Below, one piece after another: positions 1 through 7,591 of a stretch of DNA of 64,000 nt (its first letter is position 1; every line of letters starts with the position of its first letter). This stretch comes from Phenylobacterium aquaticum (GTDB lineage Bacteria; Pseudomonadota; Alphaproteobacteria; Caulobacterales; Caulobacteraceae): positions 1 to 64,000 of the forward strand of contig NZ_CANCLE010000002.1 of the NCBI RefSeq assembly GCF_947378715.1, read 5' to 3'. The notes beneath the pieces were generated by a model. The model was not told the origin of the DNA and searched no databases. It saw only the letters and a list, made by a program, of their open reading frames with translations. The translations under genes were made by a program, and so were the position numbers.

Positions 1-202
1 CGACCTGTCGGCCCTGGCCGGCCAGCAGCACGAAGGCCAGAGCGGTCGGCGTCCCCCACAGGGTGCGGTGGCTGAGAATCTCCCAGGCGCCAACCCCCAG
101 ATGGCCCATGGCCTGGAAGGCCAGGGGCACGAAGCCCCAGATCAGATAACAGACCAGTCCCGCGAAGAGAGCGGTCCTCTGGTCGGGCGCGTCCTGGGTC
201 AA
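1..202 (-). CDS. rarD: RarD-type EamA transporter, N-terminal part (truncated by window edge)
   Basis: Only about the first 67 residues are in the window. They read as a first transmembrane segment with the motif YLIWGFVPLAFQAMGHLG followed by WEILSHRTLW, which matches the start of RarD proteins of the EamA/DMT transporter superfamily (inner membrane; substrate usually unknown). I place the start at a TTG at 202-200, preceded by a GAGGAA ribosome-binding site; the nearby ATG in another frame runs into a stop. The start lies 10 bases after the stop of the CMD-fold gene on the same strand, so the two are probably co-transcribed. Family assignment is good; substrate is unknown. Confidence 0.75.
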   Translation of the reverse strand, partial: MTQDAPDQRTALFAGLVCYLIWGFVPLAFQAMGHLGVGAWEILSHRTLWGTPTALAFVLLAGQGRQV

Positions 203-212
203 GCGGGGTTCC

Positions 213-746
213 TCATCCGGGGCGGGGAAGGGCGGGGGTCCCTGCCTCCGGCTCCAGGCGGAGCGCGTTGGTGAGGATGCAGACCTGTCGGTACTTACCT
301 ATGACCAGCAGCAGTTCGAGCAAGGCCATTTCGCTGAATTCGGCGCGAAGTTCGGCCCAGAAATCCTCTTCCAGTTCGCTGCTCGCCTGCAAGGCGTCGC
401 AGAGTCGGATGATCAGGGCGTCGCGACCGCGCCAGATGCCCGTGTCGAACGGCGCGCCCGTGGCCGCGATCTCGGCCGCCGTGAACCCGACGGCCTCGGC
501 CAGCAGCTGCACATGGACGCCCCACTCATAGTCCGAGCCGTTGCGGGCGCAGACGGTCAATATGGTCAATTCCCGCTCGCGCAGGGACAGGTGGCCCCGG
601 TCCAGCAGGCCGCCGTCCATGAACCGGGCGAACAGCCGGTCGTCCCGGGCCAGCACCCGGAACAGCAGGAGATGAGGCAGGGTCGCCAGGCGCTTCTCCA
701 CGATGGGCGACCAGGGGGCTTCGGCGGGGGCGATGCGGCTTTGCAT
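213..746 (-). CDS. Carboxymuconolactone decarboxylase (CMD)-fold protein
   Basis: The 177-residue all-helical protein has the CMD core: a helix with RERELTILTVCARNGSDYEW, then HVQLLAEAVGFTAAEI. It lacks the CxxC pair of AhpD peroxidases, so it is more like the 4-carboxymuconolactone decarboxylase or uncharacterised YEW..H branch. The substrate cannot be told from sequence. It is transcribed away from an HxlR-family regulator (802-1143), with two palindromes between them, and leads into rarD 10 bases downstream. CMD genes beside HxlR regulators often respond to reactive electrophiles or quinones, but that role here is inference. Confidence 0.75.
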   Translation of the reverse strand: MQSRIAPAEAPWSPIVEKRLATLPHLLLFRVLARDDRLFARFMDGGLLDRGHLSLRERELTILTVCARNGSDYEWGVHVQLLAEAVGFTAAEIAATGAPFDTGIWRGRDALIIRLCDALQASSELEEDFWAELRAEFSEMALLELLLVIGKYRQVCILTNALRLEPEAGTPALPRPG

Positions 747-764
747 GACAGGCTCCGATGTTGT

Positions 765-815
765 GCTATCAAGTTTGTAGCATCAGCGAGTCGTCATTGC
801 TATGAAAAGTGTAGC
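765..815. promoter_or_regulatory. Paired GCTA-N9-TAGC palindromes (probable HxlR operators)
   Basis: Two 17-base palindromes, GCTATCAAGTTTGTAGC (765-781) and GCTATGAAAAGTGTAGC (799-815), share GCTAT at the left and TGTAGC (with G or T before) at the right. Their centres are 34 bases apart, about three helical turns. They occupy the gap between the divergent CMD and HxlR genes, and the second overlaps the proposed start codon of the regulator at 802. This suggests autorepression plus control of the CMD gene; binding is inferred. Confidence 0.55.
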
Positions 816-1143
816 GCCCATTCCCGGCCGTCCGGTCCGGGGCTCCTCGACGGGCCGGCCGATCATGGCCGCCCTGGACCTGTTCGGCCGTCGGGGCCTG
901 CTGCGGATCCTGTGGGAGTTGCGGGGCGAAGCGCCCCTGACCTTCCGCGCCCTGGCCTCGGCCGCTGAGCTGCCGCCGGGCACCCTGAACGTCCGGCTGA
1001 AGGAGTTGAAGGCCGCAGGCCTGCTGGTGACCGAGGCTGGCTATGGCCTCACGCCCATGGGCCGCGACCTGTTGGCGGCGTTGGAGCCGCTGGTCCTGTG
1101 GTCGGAAGCCTGGGCGAAGGCCGTCCCGCCGGCGGACGCCTAA
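802..1143 (+). CDS. HxlR-family winged-helix transcriptional regulator
   Basis: The 113-residue protein is almost entirely one HxlR/MarR-like winged helix: ALDLFGRRGLLRILWEL (helix 1), FRALASAAELPPGTLNVRLKELKAAGLL (recognition helix) and a short wing with YGLTPMGRDLL. There is no ligand domain and no cysteine, so it is not a thiol sensor of the YodB/HypR type. The start at 802 has a poor ribosome-binding site and sits inside the second palindrome; an ATG at 865 is possible but would remove part of the N-terminus. It is divergent from the CMD gene and its end overlaps the convergent MocR gene by 4 bases. Confidence 0.8.
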   Translation: MKSVAPIPGRPVRGSSTGRPIMAALDLFGRRGLLRILWELRGEAPLTFRALASAAELPPGTLNVRLKELKAAGLLVTEAGYGLTPMGRDLLAALEPLVLWSEAWAKAVPPADA

Positions 1144-2585
1144 CCCAAGGCCTTGGCCAGCCGCGCTACGCCCGGCGCCATGGCGCGGACCGGGTAGCCG
1201 GAGAAGCCGAGCAGCAGGCCGGAGCGTGGCGCGCGGCCCCGATAGAGCCGGCTGATCGCCTGGACGGTCACCCCTTGTGCGTCGGCCAGGGCCTCGGCCT
1301 CCAGATCGCAGCGGCCATGCTTCAGATAGGCGATCAGGTGTAGGCCCTGGTCGGGAGAGGCCACCTCCAGCACATGGCCCAGCTGCGCCTCCAGGGCCTG
1401 GGCGAGCGCGTCGCGCTGTTCGCCATAGGCCACGCGGCGGCGGCGGATATGGGCGGCGAATTCACCCTCGGCCATGAAGTCCAGCACCATCGCCTGGGTC
1501 AGGGTCGGGGCCTGGCGGTCGATCATCCGCCGCGCCTGGGTCAGGGGTCCGATCAGGGCCCGGGGCGCGACGAGATAGCCAAGCCTCAAGCCAGGGAACA
1601 GCGCCTTGTTGAGGGTGCCGATATAGATCACCCGCTGGCCGCCATCGAGCCCCTGCAAGGCGGTGAGCGGCGGGCCGGCATAGCGGAACTCACTGGCGTA
1701 ATCGTCCTCGACCACCCAGGCCCCGGCCTCCCGCGCCCAGGCCAGCAGTTCCAGCCGCCGGGCCATGGAGAGCGCTACGCCGAGCGGATACTGATGCGAG
1801 GGGGTGACGAAGGCGGCCCGGGCGTCCGCGGCGACGCGCACCCCCTCGGCCACGTTCAGCCCTTCGTCGTCGACCGGTACGGGGATGAGCCGCGTCCCGG
1901 CGCTTTCCAGGATGCGCAGGGTGGCCGGATAGCCCGGGTCCTCGACCCAGACCGCGTCGCCGGCGGAGAGCAGCACCCGGGCGATGATGTCCTGGGCGTG
2001 CTGGGCGCCGGTGGTGACGATCACCTGGTCGGGCTCACAGCGCACGCCCCGGGCGGCGCGCAGATAGTCGACGATGGCCCCGCGCAGGGCCGCGTCCCCA
2101 GCCGGGTCTGCATAGCCGAAATCCTCGGGGCTGAGCGCGCGGATCGCCCGGCGGGCGGACCTGCCCCAGGCGGCCTGGGCGCGGGCGTCCATCAGGGTGC
2201 GGCCGGTGTTGAAGGTTCGCGCGCCCGGCCGTGGCGGGGGCGAGGGCGTCGCGCCAAAGGCCAGGGCCTTGTCGGGCAGGCCTGGGGGCGGCGCGGTCAC
2301 CAGGGTCGGGCCGCGCGGCGCGTCCAGCACCCCGGATAGATCAGCGCGGACATAGGTGCCCGAGCCCGGCCGGCCCACGGCGTAGCCCTCGGCCAGCAGC
2401 TGCTCATAGGCGGTGACCACGCTGGCCCGCGCCACCCCGAGCCGGGCGGCCAGGTCGCGGCTGGACGGCAGGCGGACCCCGGGGGCCAGCGCCCCCTGCA
2501 GGATCGCGGCGCGCACCTGGCCATAGACGCCGCGCACCACCGGCGGGGCCGGCGGCTCCCAGGGATAGATCTCGGCCCAGCTCAT
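1140..2585 (-). CDS. MocR-subfamily GntR regulator with aminotransferase domain (PdxR-like)
   Basis: The 481-residue protein has a GntR winged helix at about 15-80 (LPSSRDLAARLGVARASVVTAYEQL) followed by a fold-type I aminotransferase domain. It keeps the PLP signature: VVEDDYASEF at about 292-300 and GTLNKALFPGLRLGY with the probable Schiff-base lysine near 327. MocR proteins use the aminotransferase-like domain as an effector sensor, not usually as an enzyme. It is divergent from a pyridoxamine-phosphate-oxidase-like gene with a matching inverted repeat in the gap, so it probably controls that gene and perhaps vitamin B6 homeostasis. The effector is inferred. Confidence 0.85.
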   Translation of the reverse strand: MSWAEIYPWEPPAPPVVRGVYGQVRAAILQGALAPGVRLPSSRDLAARLGVARASVVTAYEQLLAEGYAVGRPGSGTYVRADLSGVLDAPRGPTLVTAPPPGLPDKALAFGATPSPPPRPGARTFNTGRTLMDARAQAAWGRSARRAIRALSPEDFGYADPAGDAALRGAIVDYLRAARGVRCEPDQVIVTTGAQHAQDIIARVLLSAGDAVWVEDPGYPATLRILESAGTRLIPVPVDDEGLNVAEGVRVAADARAAFVTPSHQYPLGVALSMARRLELLAWAREAGAWVVEDDYASEFRYAGPPLTALQGLDGGQRVIYIGTLNKALFPGLRLGYLVAPRALIGPLTQARRMIDRQAPTLTQAMVLDFMAEGEFAAHIRRRRVAYGEQRDALAQALEAQLGHVLEVASPDQGLHLIAYLKHGRCDLEAEALADAQGVTVQAISRLYRGRAPRSGLLLGFSGYPVRAMAPGVARLAKALG

Positions 2586-2596
2586 GGCGGCTCCAG

Positions 2597-2643
2597 AGTG
2601 GTCTGTTCGATGTGCGAGAAGTGGACCTCGAAGTCAGACCACT
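2597..2643. promoter_or_regulatory. AGTGGTCTG inverted repeat, probable MocR operator
   Basis: AGTGGTCTG at 2597-2605 is exactly inverted as CAGACCACT at 2635-2643, with a partial direct copy AGTGGACCT at 2620-2628 (23 bases after the first). All lie in the 93-base gap between the divergent MocR regulator and the PNPOx-like gene. MocR regulators typically bind direct or inverted repeats at such divergent promoters. Binding by this protein is inferred. Confidence 0.55.
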
Positions 2644-2678
2644 ATCCACCTAGCACAGGCCTCCGAGAGGATGAAGCC

Positions 2679-3389
2679 ATGACTGACGCCGCCTATCCCA
2701 CCAGTCCCCGCAGCCGGGCCCGCCGCTATCCGGACCGCGCCACCTATGACGAGGCCCAGGTCCACGCCGTGCTGGACGCCGGCCTCCTGGCCCATGTCGG
2801 CTATGTGATCGACGGCCAGCCCTTCGTGACCCCCACCGCCTACTGGCGCGAGGGTCGCCGGCTCTATTGGCATGGCTCAGCCGCCAGCCGGATGATCCGC
2901 GCCCAGGCTGAGGGCCTGCCGGTCTGTGTGACGGTCAGTCACCTGGATGGGCTGATCGCCGCCCGCTCGGCCTTTGTCCACTCGATCCAGTACCGCTCGG
3001 TCATGGCCTTCGGTCGCGCCCGGCGGGTGGAGGGGCTTGACGCCCAGCGCGCGGCCCTGGCCGCCCTGGTCGATCGGCTCTATCCGGGTCGGACGGGAGA
3101 GGTGCGCCCGCCGACCGACAATGAGCTGAAGCAGACCTCCATCATCGAGATGGAGATCGAGGAGGCTGCGGCCAAGGTGAAGTCCGGCGGGGTCGCCCGC
3201 ATCGAGGCCGACGACGCCTGGGACGCCTGGAGCGGGGTGATTCCGATCGCGACGGTGGTGGGCGAGCGGATCGCGGACGCCGTGCAGAGCGCCGGGACGC
3301 CGGTCTCGCCGAGCCTGGGGCTCTATCTGGAAGGCGCCCGGCTGGACCGGGTGTTGAGCGCCGCCGCGTCAGGCCGCGTCGAAGTTTAG
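2679..3389 (+). CDS. Pyridoxamine 5'-phosphate oxidase-family (FMN-binding split barrel) protein
   Basis: The protein of 236 residues resembles the Pyridox_ox_2 group of flavin split-barrel proteins: AGLLAHVGYVIDGQPFVTPTAYWREG, a GRRLYWHGSAASRM strand pair and a long C-terminal region with SGVIPI. The family includes FMN or heme binders and often has no defined substrate, so it should not be called a true PdxH. I chose ATG 2679, which follows AGAGGA, over an upstream frame opening inside the operator. Its last 21 bases overlap the convergent murI gene. Divergence from a MocR regulator suggests control linked to PLP or amine metabolism (inference). Confidence 0.75.
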   Translation: MTDAAYPTSPRSRARRYPDRATYDEAQVHAVLDAGLLAHVGYVIDGQPFVTPTAYWREGRRLYWHGSAASRMIRAQAEGLPVCVTVSHLDGLIAARSAFVHSIQYRSVMAFGRARRVEGLDAQRAALAALVDRLYPGRTGEVRPPTDNELKQTSIIEMEIEEAAAKVKSGGVARIEADDAWDAWSGVIPIATVVGERIADAVQSAGTPVSPSLGLYLEGARLDRVLSAAASGRVEV

Positions 3390-4220
3390 CGGCCCGCCCC
3401 AGAAGCTTTCCACCAGGGCGTTCTGCGGGCCGGCCTGGCCGGTGGTCAGGAAGATGCGGCGGCCCGATTGGCCGGGGTCATATTCCGGATGCTTGGCCAT
3501 ATAGGCCTCCAGCGCATCGGCCGTGGCGCCGGGCTGGTGGATCAGCGGCGTGCCGGGCTTGAGCGCGGCGCGGAACATATCGGCGACCATCTCATAGTGG
3601 GTGCAGCCCAGGATCGCCCGGTCCGGCGGCCGGCCAATACGGCTGGAGATGGCCTTCACATGGGCCTCGACGGCGGTGGCCAGCTCCACCGCCCCGGCTC
3701 CGGCCTCGATCATCGGCACGAGGTCTGGGCAGGGCTCGGAGAACACCGCCACGTCCTGGCGGCGCTTGTCGATCTCGATTTCATAGACCCTTGAGCGGAC
3801 GGTGGCCGGGGTGGCGAACACCCCCAGCACGTCGAGTTTCTCGATCTTGTCCCCGCGCCGCTCGGCTTCATGCTCCCAGGGCAGGCCGGTGGCCGCCTCG
3901 ATGGTGGGCACGATGATGCCCAGCACATTGATCGGTCGCCCCAGCGTCCTGCGATAGCCGGGTAGCCAGGTCTGTTGCAGGCGGCGCAGGGCCACGCCCG
4001 AGGCGGTGTTGCAGGCCAGCACCACAAGGTCGCAGCCGGCGGCGAACAGGCTCTCGCAGCCGGCCCGGGTCAGGTCGACGATCTCTTCGCCCGGCCGTCC
4101 GCCATAGGGCGCATGGGCCTGATCGGCCAGATAGATGAAATCGGCCTGCGGGAACCGGTCCACAAGCCGGCGGTGGACGGTCAGTCCCCCCACCCCGGAA
4201 TCGAAAACGCCAATGGCCAT
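3369..4220 (-). CDS. murI: Glutamate racemase
   Basis: This 283-residue cytosolic enzyme interconverts L- and D-glutamate to supply D-Glu for peptidoglycan. It carries the whole family signature: FDSGVGGLTV at 6-15, the first catalytic cysteine in ACNTAS (Cys70) and the second in GCTHYE (Cys206). Length fits the family, with a modest insert near 115-125. The start ATG is followed at once by the conserved IGVFDSG. It converges on the PNPOx-like gene with a 21-base overlap, and the next gene upstream is divergent, so it is probably monocistronic. Confidence 0.95.
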   Translation of the reverse strand: MAIGVFDSGVGGLTVHRRLVDRFPQADFIYLADQAHAPYGGRPGEEIVDLTRAGCESLFAAGCDLVVLACNTASGVALRRLQQTWLPGYRRTLGRPINVLGIIVPTIEAATGLPWEHEAERRGDKIEKLDVLGVFATPATVRSRVYEIEIDKRRQDVAVFSEPCPDLVPMIEAGAGAVELATAVEAHVKAISSRIGRPPDRAILGCTHYEMVADMFRAALKPGTPLIHQPGATADALEAYMAKHPEYDPGQSGRRIFLTTGQAGPQNALVESFWGGPLNFDAA

Positions 4221-4308
4221 GGCCCACGCCTACCCGACGCGCGGCTCCCGCGCCAGTCCGTGACGGCGGGCTCCGGGGACCCTGGAATTGTCAACAAGTG
4301 TAAAAAAG

Positions 4309-4362
4309 GACAGTCACCGGTGTCACTGTCAGATTGACATACGTGTCACTCCGACCTATGTG
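4309..4362 (+). promoter_or_regulatory. Sigma70-type promoter overlapped by inverted repeats (probable TetR operator)
   Basis: TTGACA (4334-4339), a 17-base spacer and TATGTG (4357-4362) form a good housekeeping promoter pointing to the small gene at 4471 and the tetR gene. The -35 lies inside the palindrome TGACATACGTGTCA (4335-4348), and a second inverted repeat GACAGT-N10-ACTGTC lies at 4309-4330. Both share the TGTCACT word. This layout is typical of a TetR-family autoregulated promoter; binding is inferred. Confidence 0.55.
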
Positions 4363-4470
4363 CAGCGCAACAAGTGATGGTGACGGCCTGATGGGTCGTC
4401 GAGGACCGGCAAGAGACGCAAGGCCGAGATCTCGTTACCCCGCGTCACAACTCGATTCTGAGACATAGAC

Positions 4471-4728
4471 ATGCCCGAAGACACCCGCCCCGTGGCGGCC
4501 GCACCGCATTCCGACGCCAACTGGGCGATGGCGGTCGATCTGGATCTCCAGACCGTGCTGATCCTGGCCAAGGCCTCGACCCAGGCGCTCCTGAACCTGT
4601 CGCCGCTGGCCTATCGCGAGATCACCTCGGCGATCGCCGAGGAAGTGAAGGTCCTGCGTGAGCAGGGCGACGCCCGATCGCTCGCCACCGCCCGCGCGGT
4701 CGAGCAATACCTGCCCCGCGCCGCCTGA
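4471..4728 (+). CDS. Small hypothetical protein upstream of tetR
   Basis: This is an 85-residue protein with no signal peptide, membrane segment or motif I recognise. The middle is predicted helical (LQTVLILAKASTQALLNLSPLAYREITSAIAEEVKVLREQ), ending in a second helix. It ends 13 bases before the tetR start and is served by the promoter at 4334-4362, so the two look like one unit. The ATG at 4471 is the first in frame. Coding looks real from frame usage and operon position. Function is unknown; a partner or small regulator of the TetR protein is one possibility. Confidence 0.55.
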   Translation: MPEDTRPVAAAPHSDANWAMAVDLDLQTVLILAKASTQALLNLSPLAYREITSAIAEEVKVLREQGDARSLATARAVEQYLPRAA

Positions 4729-4741
4729 CGGAACCGCCGGC

Positions 4742-5389
4742 TTGGTGAAGATCAATCTCGAGGCGCGCGCGCTGAACGCTGAACTGCGCCGGGGTAAGAC
4801 CCGGGGGCGGATCTTTGAGGCTGCGTCGGAGGTGATCGCCCGAAAGGGTCCGCACAGTGTGACCATCGAGGACATCGTCAACGCCGCCGGCATCGCCCGC
4901 GGCACCTTCTACAACTACTTCCAGTCGACGGCGGAGCTGGTTTCCGCCGTGGCCTCGGAAATGGCCCAGAGCACGGACCTCGAGATCGAGGCCCAGATCC
5001 AGGCCATCGAGGATCCCGCCGAAGCCTTCGCCACCTTCGGGGCCATGATGGCCAGCCGGGTGGTGGGCGACCCGACCCGCACCTGGATCAATCTCCAGCA
5101 GGACCGGCTGCAGACCCAGCCGCCCAACGCCTTTGTGCTACGCTTCGAGGCGATCCTGGCGCGCGGCGTCGAGGCCGGGCGGTTCCGGTCCATCGACCCC
5201 CTGGCCGCCCGCGCCCTGGCCCTGGGTTCGGCCCGGGCGGCGATCCGCAATATCACCAGCGGTCAGGCCGATGTCTCCCACGCCGCCGAAGTGCTGGCGC
5301 TGATCCTCGTCGCCCTGGGGGTGCCGGCCGACGAGGCGACGCCGATCTGCGTCCGTGCGATCGAGGCCGCCGGCCACGGCCGGGCCTGA
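4742..5389 (+). CDS. TetR/AcrR-family transcriptional regulator
   Basis: The 215-residue protein has an N-terminal TetR helix-turn-helix: RGRIFEAASEVIARKGPHSVTIEDIVNAAG then IARGTFYNYFQSTAEL. A helical ligand/dimer domain follows with no clear ligand clue. The true start is the TTG at 4742 or the GTG at 4745; the longer frame upstream overlaps the small gene and is not protein-like. It follows the 85-residue gene by 13 bases. The palindromic promoter at 4309-4362 suggests autoregulation. No efflux pump gene is adjacent, so its targets are unknown. Confidence 0.85.
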   Translation: MVKINLEARALNAELRRGKTRGRIFEAASEVIARKGPHSVTIEDIVNAAGIARGTFYNYFQSTAELVSAVASEMAQSTDLEIEAQIQAIEDPAEAFATFGAMMASRVVGDPTRTWINLQQDRLQTQPPNAFVLRFEAILARGVEAGRFRSIDPLAARALALGSARAAIRNITSGQADVSHAAEVLALILVALGVPADEATPICVRAIEAAGHGRA

Positions 5390-5469
5390 CATTACGGCCC
5401 TGTCATGTGACGCGGGCCAAAGGTCCGCCTAGTCTGTCCGGCTCGGCAGTCCTGCCCCCGGAGATTCCC

Positions 5470-7584
5470 ATGAAAAGGCGCACCTTCCTCGCCGCGTCCG
5501 CGGCCTTCGCCGCCGCGCCGCTCATTCCCGCCGTCGCTGGCGCGGCTGAGGCCAATCCCCTGACCCTGGGCTGGACCGGCCCCTATGGCGGCGTCCCGCC
5601 CTTCGACAAGGTCAAGGTCGCCGACTTCGTCCCCGCCCTGACCCAGGCCATGGCCCAGGAGCGGACCGAGATCGACGCCATCGTCGCGAACAAGGCTCCG
5701 CCCACCTTCGCCAACACCCTGGTCCCGCTGGAACAGTCCGGCGCCATGAGCGACCGGGTCGGCACGATCTACGGCATCTGGAGCGGCACGCTGTCGACCC
5801 CGGAGGTCCGGGCGGTGGACAAGGAGATGGCCCCCAAGCTGTCGGCCCATTCCGACGCCATCCTGCAGAACGCCGCGCTCTTCGCCCGCATCTCGGCGGT
5901 CTATGACGCCCGCGCCAGCCTGACTCCCGAGCAGCAGCGCCTGTCCTGGCTCTATTGGAACCGCTTCGTTCGCGCCGGCGCCAGGCTGTCGGGGCCGGAC
6001 AAGGCCCGGATCGCCCAGATCAACCAGGACCTCGCCGGCCTGTTCACCAGCTTCAACCAGAACCTGCTGGCCGATGAGACGGACTATGTCCTCTATCTGC
6101 GCACCGAGAGCGAGCTGACCGGCCTGCCTGGGGATGTCCGCGCCGCCGCCGCCACGGCCGCCGAGGATCGCGGCCACAAGGGCGAGTTCGCCGTCCTCAA
6201 CACCCGCTCCTCCATCGACCCGTTCCTGACCTATTCGGCCCGCCGCGACCTGCGCGAGAAGGTCTGGCGCACCTTCTACAGCCGGGGCGACAATGGCGAC
6301 GCCCACGACAACAACGCCCTGATCCAGAAGATCCTCAAGCTCAGGGCCGAGCGCGCCAAGCTCTTGGGCTATCCGACCCACGCTCACTGGCGGGTCGAGA
6401 ACGCCATGGCCAAGACGCCCGAGGCGGCCATGGCCCTGATGATGCGGGTCTGGCCCTCGGCCATCGCCCGCGTCCATGAGGAGGTGGCCGAGATGCAGGC
6501 CATCGCCGACGCGGAGAAGGGCGGGGTCAAGATCGCCGCCTGGGACTATCGCTACTACGCCGAGAAGGTCCGCGCCGCCCGCTACGACCTCGATATGAAC
6601 CAGGTGAAGCCCTATCTGCAGCTCGAGAAGCTGCGCGAGGGCATGCACTGGGCGGCGGGCCAACTCTATGGCTTCACCTTCCACCCCGTCACCGGCGTGC
6701 CCGTCGCCCATCCCGACATCACGGTGTGGGAGGTCAAGGGCGCGGGCGGCCAGCATGTGGGCCTCTGGTACTTCGATCCCTATGCCCGCGCCGGCAAGCG
6801 CTCGGGCGCCTGGATGAACGCCTATCGGTCGCAGTCGACCTTCGACGGGGCGGTCACCACCATCGTCTCCAACAACGCCAACTTCGTGAAGGGCGCCGCA
6901 GGCGAGCCGGTGCTGGTCTCCTGGGACGACGCCAAGACCATGTTCCATGAGTTCGGCCACGCCCTGCACGGCCTGAACTCGGCGGTGGTCTATCCCTCCC
7001 TGTCGGGCACGGCGGTGGCCCGCGACTATGTGGAATTCCCCTCGCAGCTCAACGAGAACTGGCTGCCCACGCCGCAGGTGCTGAACCGCTTCGCCCTGCA
7101 CTATCAGACCGGCAAGCCGATCCCGGCCGAGCTGGTGGCCAAGATCACCAAGGCCCACACCTTCCGCCAGGGCTTCGACGTCACCGAATATCTGGCCTCG
7201 GCCCTGATCGACATGAAGCTGCATCTGGCCGGCGACGCCGACATCGATCCCGACGCCTTCGAGAAGACGGAACTGGCCAAGCTGGGCATGCCGACCGAGC
7301 TGCCGATGCGCCACCGCACCCCGCAGTTCCAGCACATCTTCGCCTCGGACGGCTATTCGGCGGGCTATTACAGCTATCTCTGGTCCGAGGTGCTGGACCA
7401 CGACGCCTTCGAGGCCTTCGAGGAGGCCGGCGGGCCCTATGACAAGACCGTCGCCCAGCGGCTGCATGACAAGATCATGAGCGTCGGCAACACGGTGGAC
7501 CCGGGCGACCAGTACCGCGCCTTCCGGGGCCGTGATCCGGACGTGAAGGCCTATCTGCGCGACAAGGGCTTCCCCACCAGCTGA
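5470..7584 (+). CDS. M3-family metallopeptidase, peptidyl-dipeptidase (Dcp-like), Tat-exported
   Basis: The protein of 704 residues belongs to the M3 (thimet oligopeptidase/Dcp) family, with the zinc motif HEFGH at residues 493-497, followed by ALHGLNS. The ending DGYSAGYYSYLWSEVL is the typical substrate-binding region. Enzymes of this group trim dipeptides from short peptides. ATG 5470 follows GGAG and opens with a Tat-type signal (KRRTFLAASAAF...VAGAAEA), so export to the periplasm is likely. It stands alone between tetR and a convergent PLP gene. Confidence 0.9.
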   Translation: MKRRTFLAASAAFAAAPLIPAVAGAAEANPLTLGWTGPYGGVPPFDKVKVADFVPALTQAMAQERTEIDAIVANKAPPTFANTLVPLEQSGAMSDRVGTIYGIWSGTLSTPEVRAVDKEMAPKLSAHSDAILQNAALFARISAVYDARASLTPEQQRLSWLYWNRFVRAGARLSGPDKARIAQINQDLAGLFTSFNQNLLADETDYVLYLRTESELTGLPGDVRAAAATAAEDRGHKGEFAVLNTRSSIDPFLTYSARRDLREKVWRTFYSRGDNGDAHDNNALIQKILKLRAERAKLLGYPTHAHWRVENAMAKTPEAAMALMMRVWPSAIARVHEEVAEMQAIADAEKGGVKIAAWDYRYYAEKVRAARYDLDMNQVKPYLQLEKLREGMHWAAGQLYGFTFHPVTGVPVAHPDITVWEVKGAGGQHVGLWYFDPYARAGKRSGAWMNAYRSQSTFDGAVTTIVSNNANFVKGAAGEPVLVSWDDAKTMFHEFGHALHGLNSAVVYPSLSGTAVARDYVEFPSQLNENWLPTPQVLNRFALHYQTGKPIPAELVAKITKAHTFRQGFDVTEYLASALIDMKLHLAGDADIDPDAFEKTELAKLGMPTELPMRHRTPQFQHIFASDGYSAGYYSYLWSEVLDHDAFEAFEEAGGPYDKTVAQRLHDKIMSVGNTVDPGDQYRAFRGRDPDVKAYLRDKGFPTS

Positions 7585-7591
7585 CGCGGCT

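Noticed and set aside
213..746. AhpD-type peroxidase
   Set aside because: The CMD-fold protein has no CxxC pair, so AhpD activity is unlikely.
5392..7467. 691-residue minus-strand frame over the M3 peptidase
   Set aside because: It is antisense to a gene with an intact HEFGH motif and signal peptide; composition is Gly/Val/Asp-rich shadow sequence.
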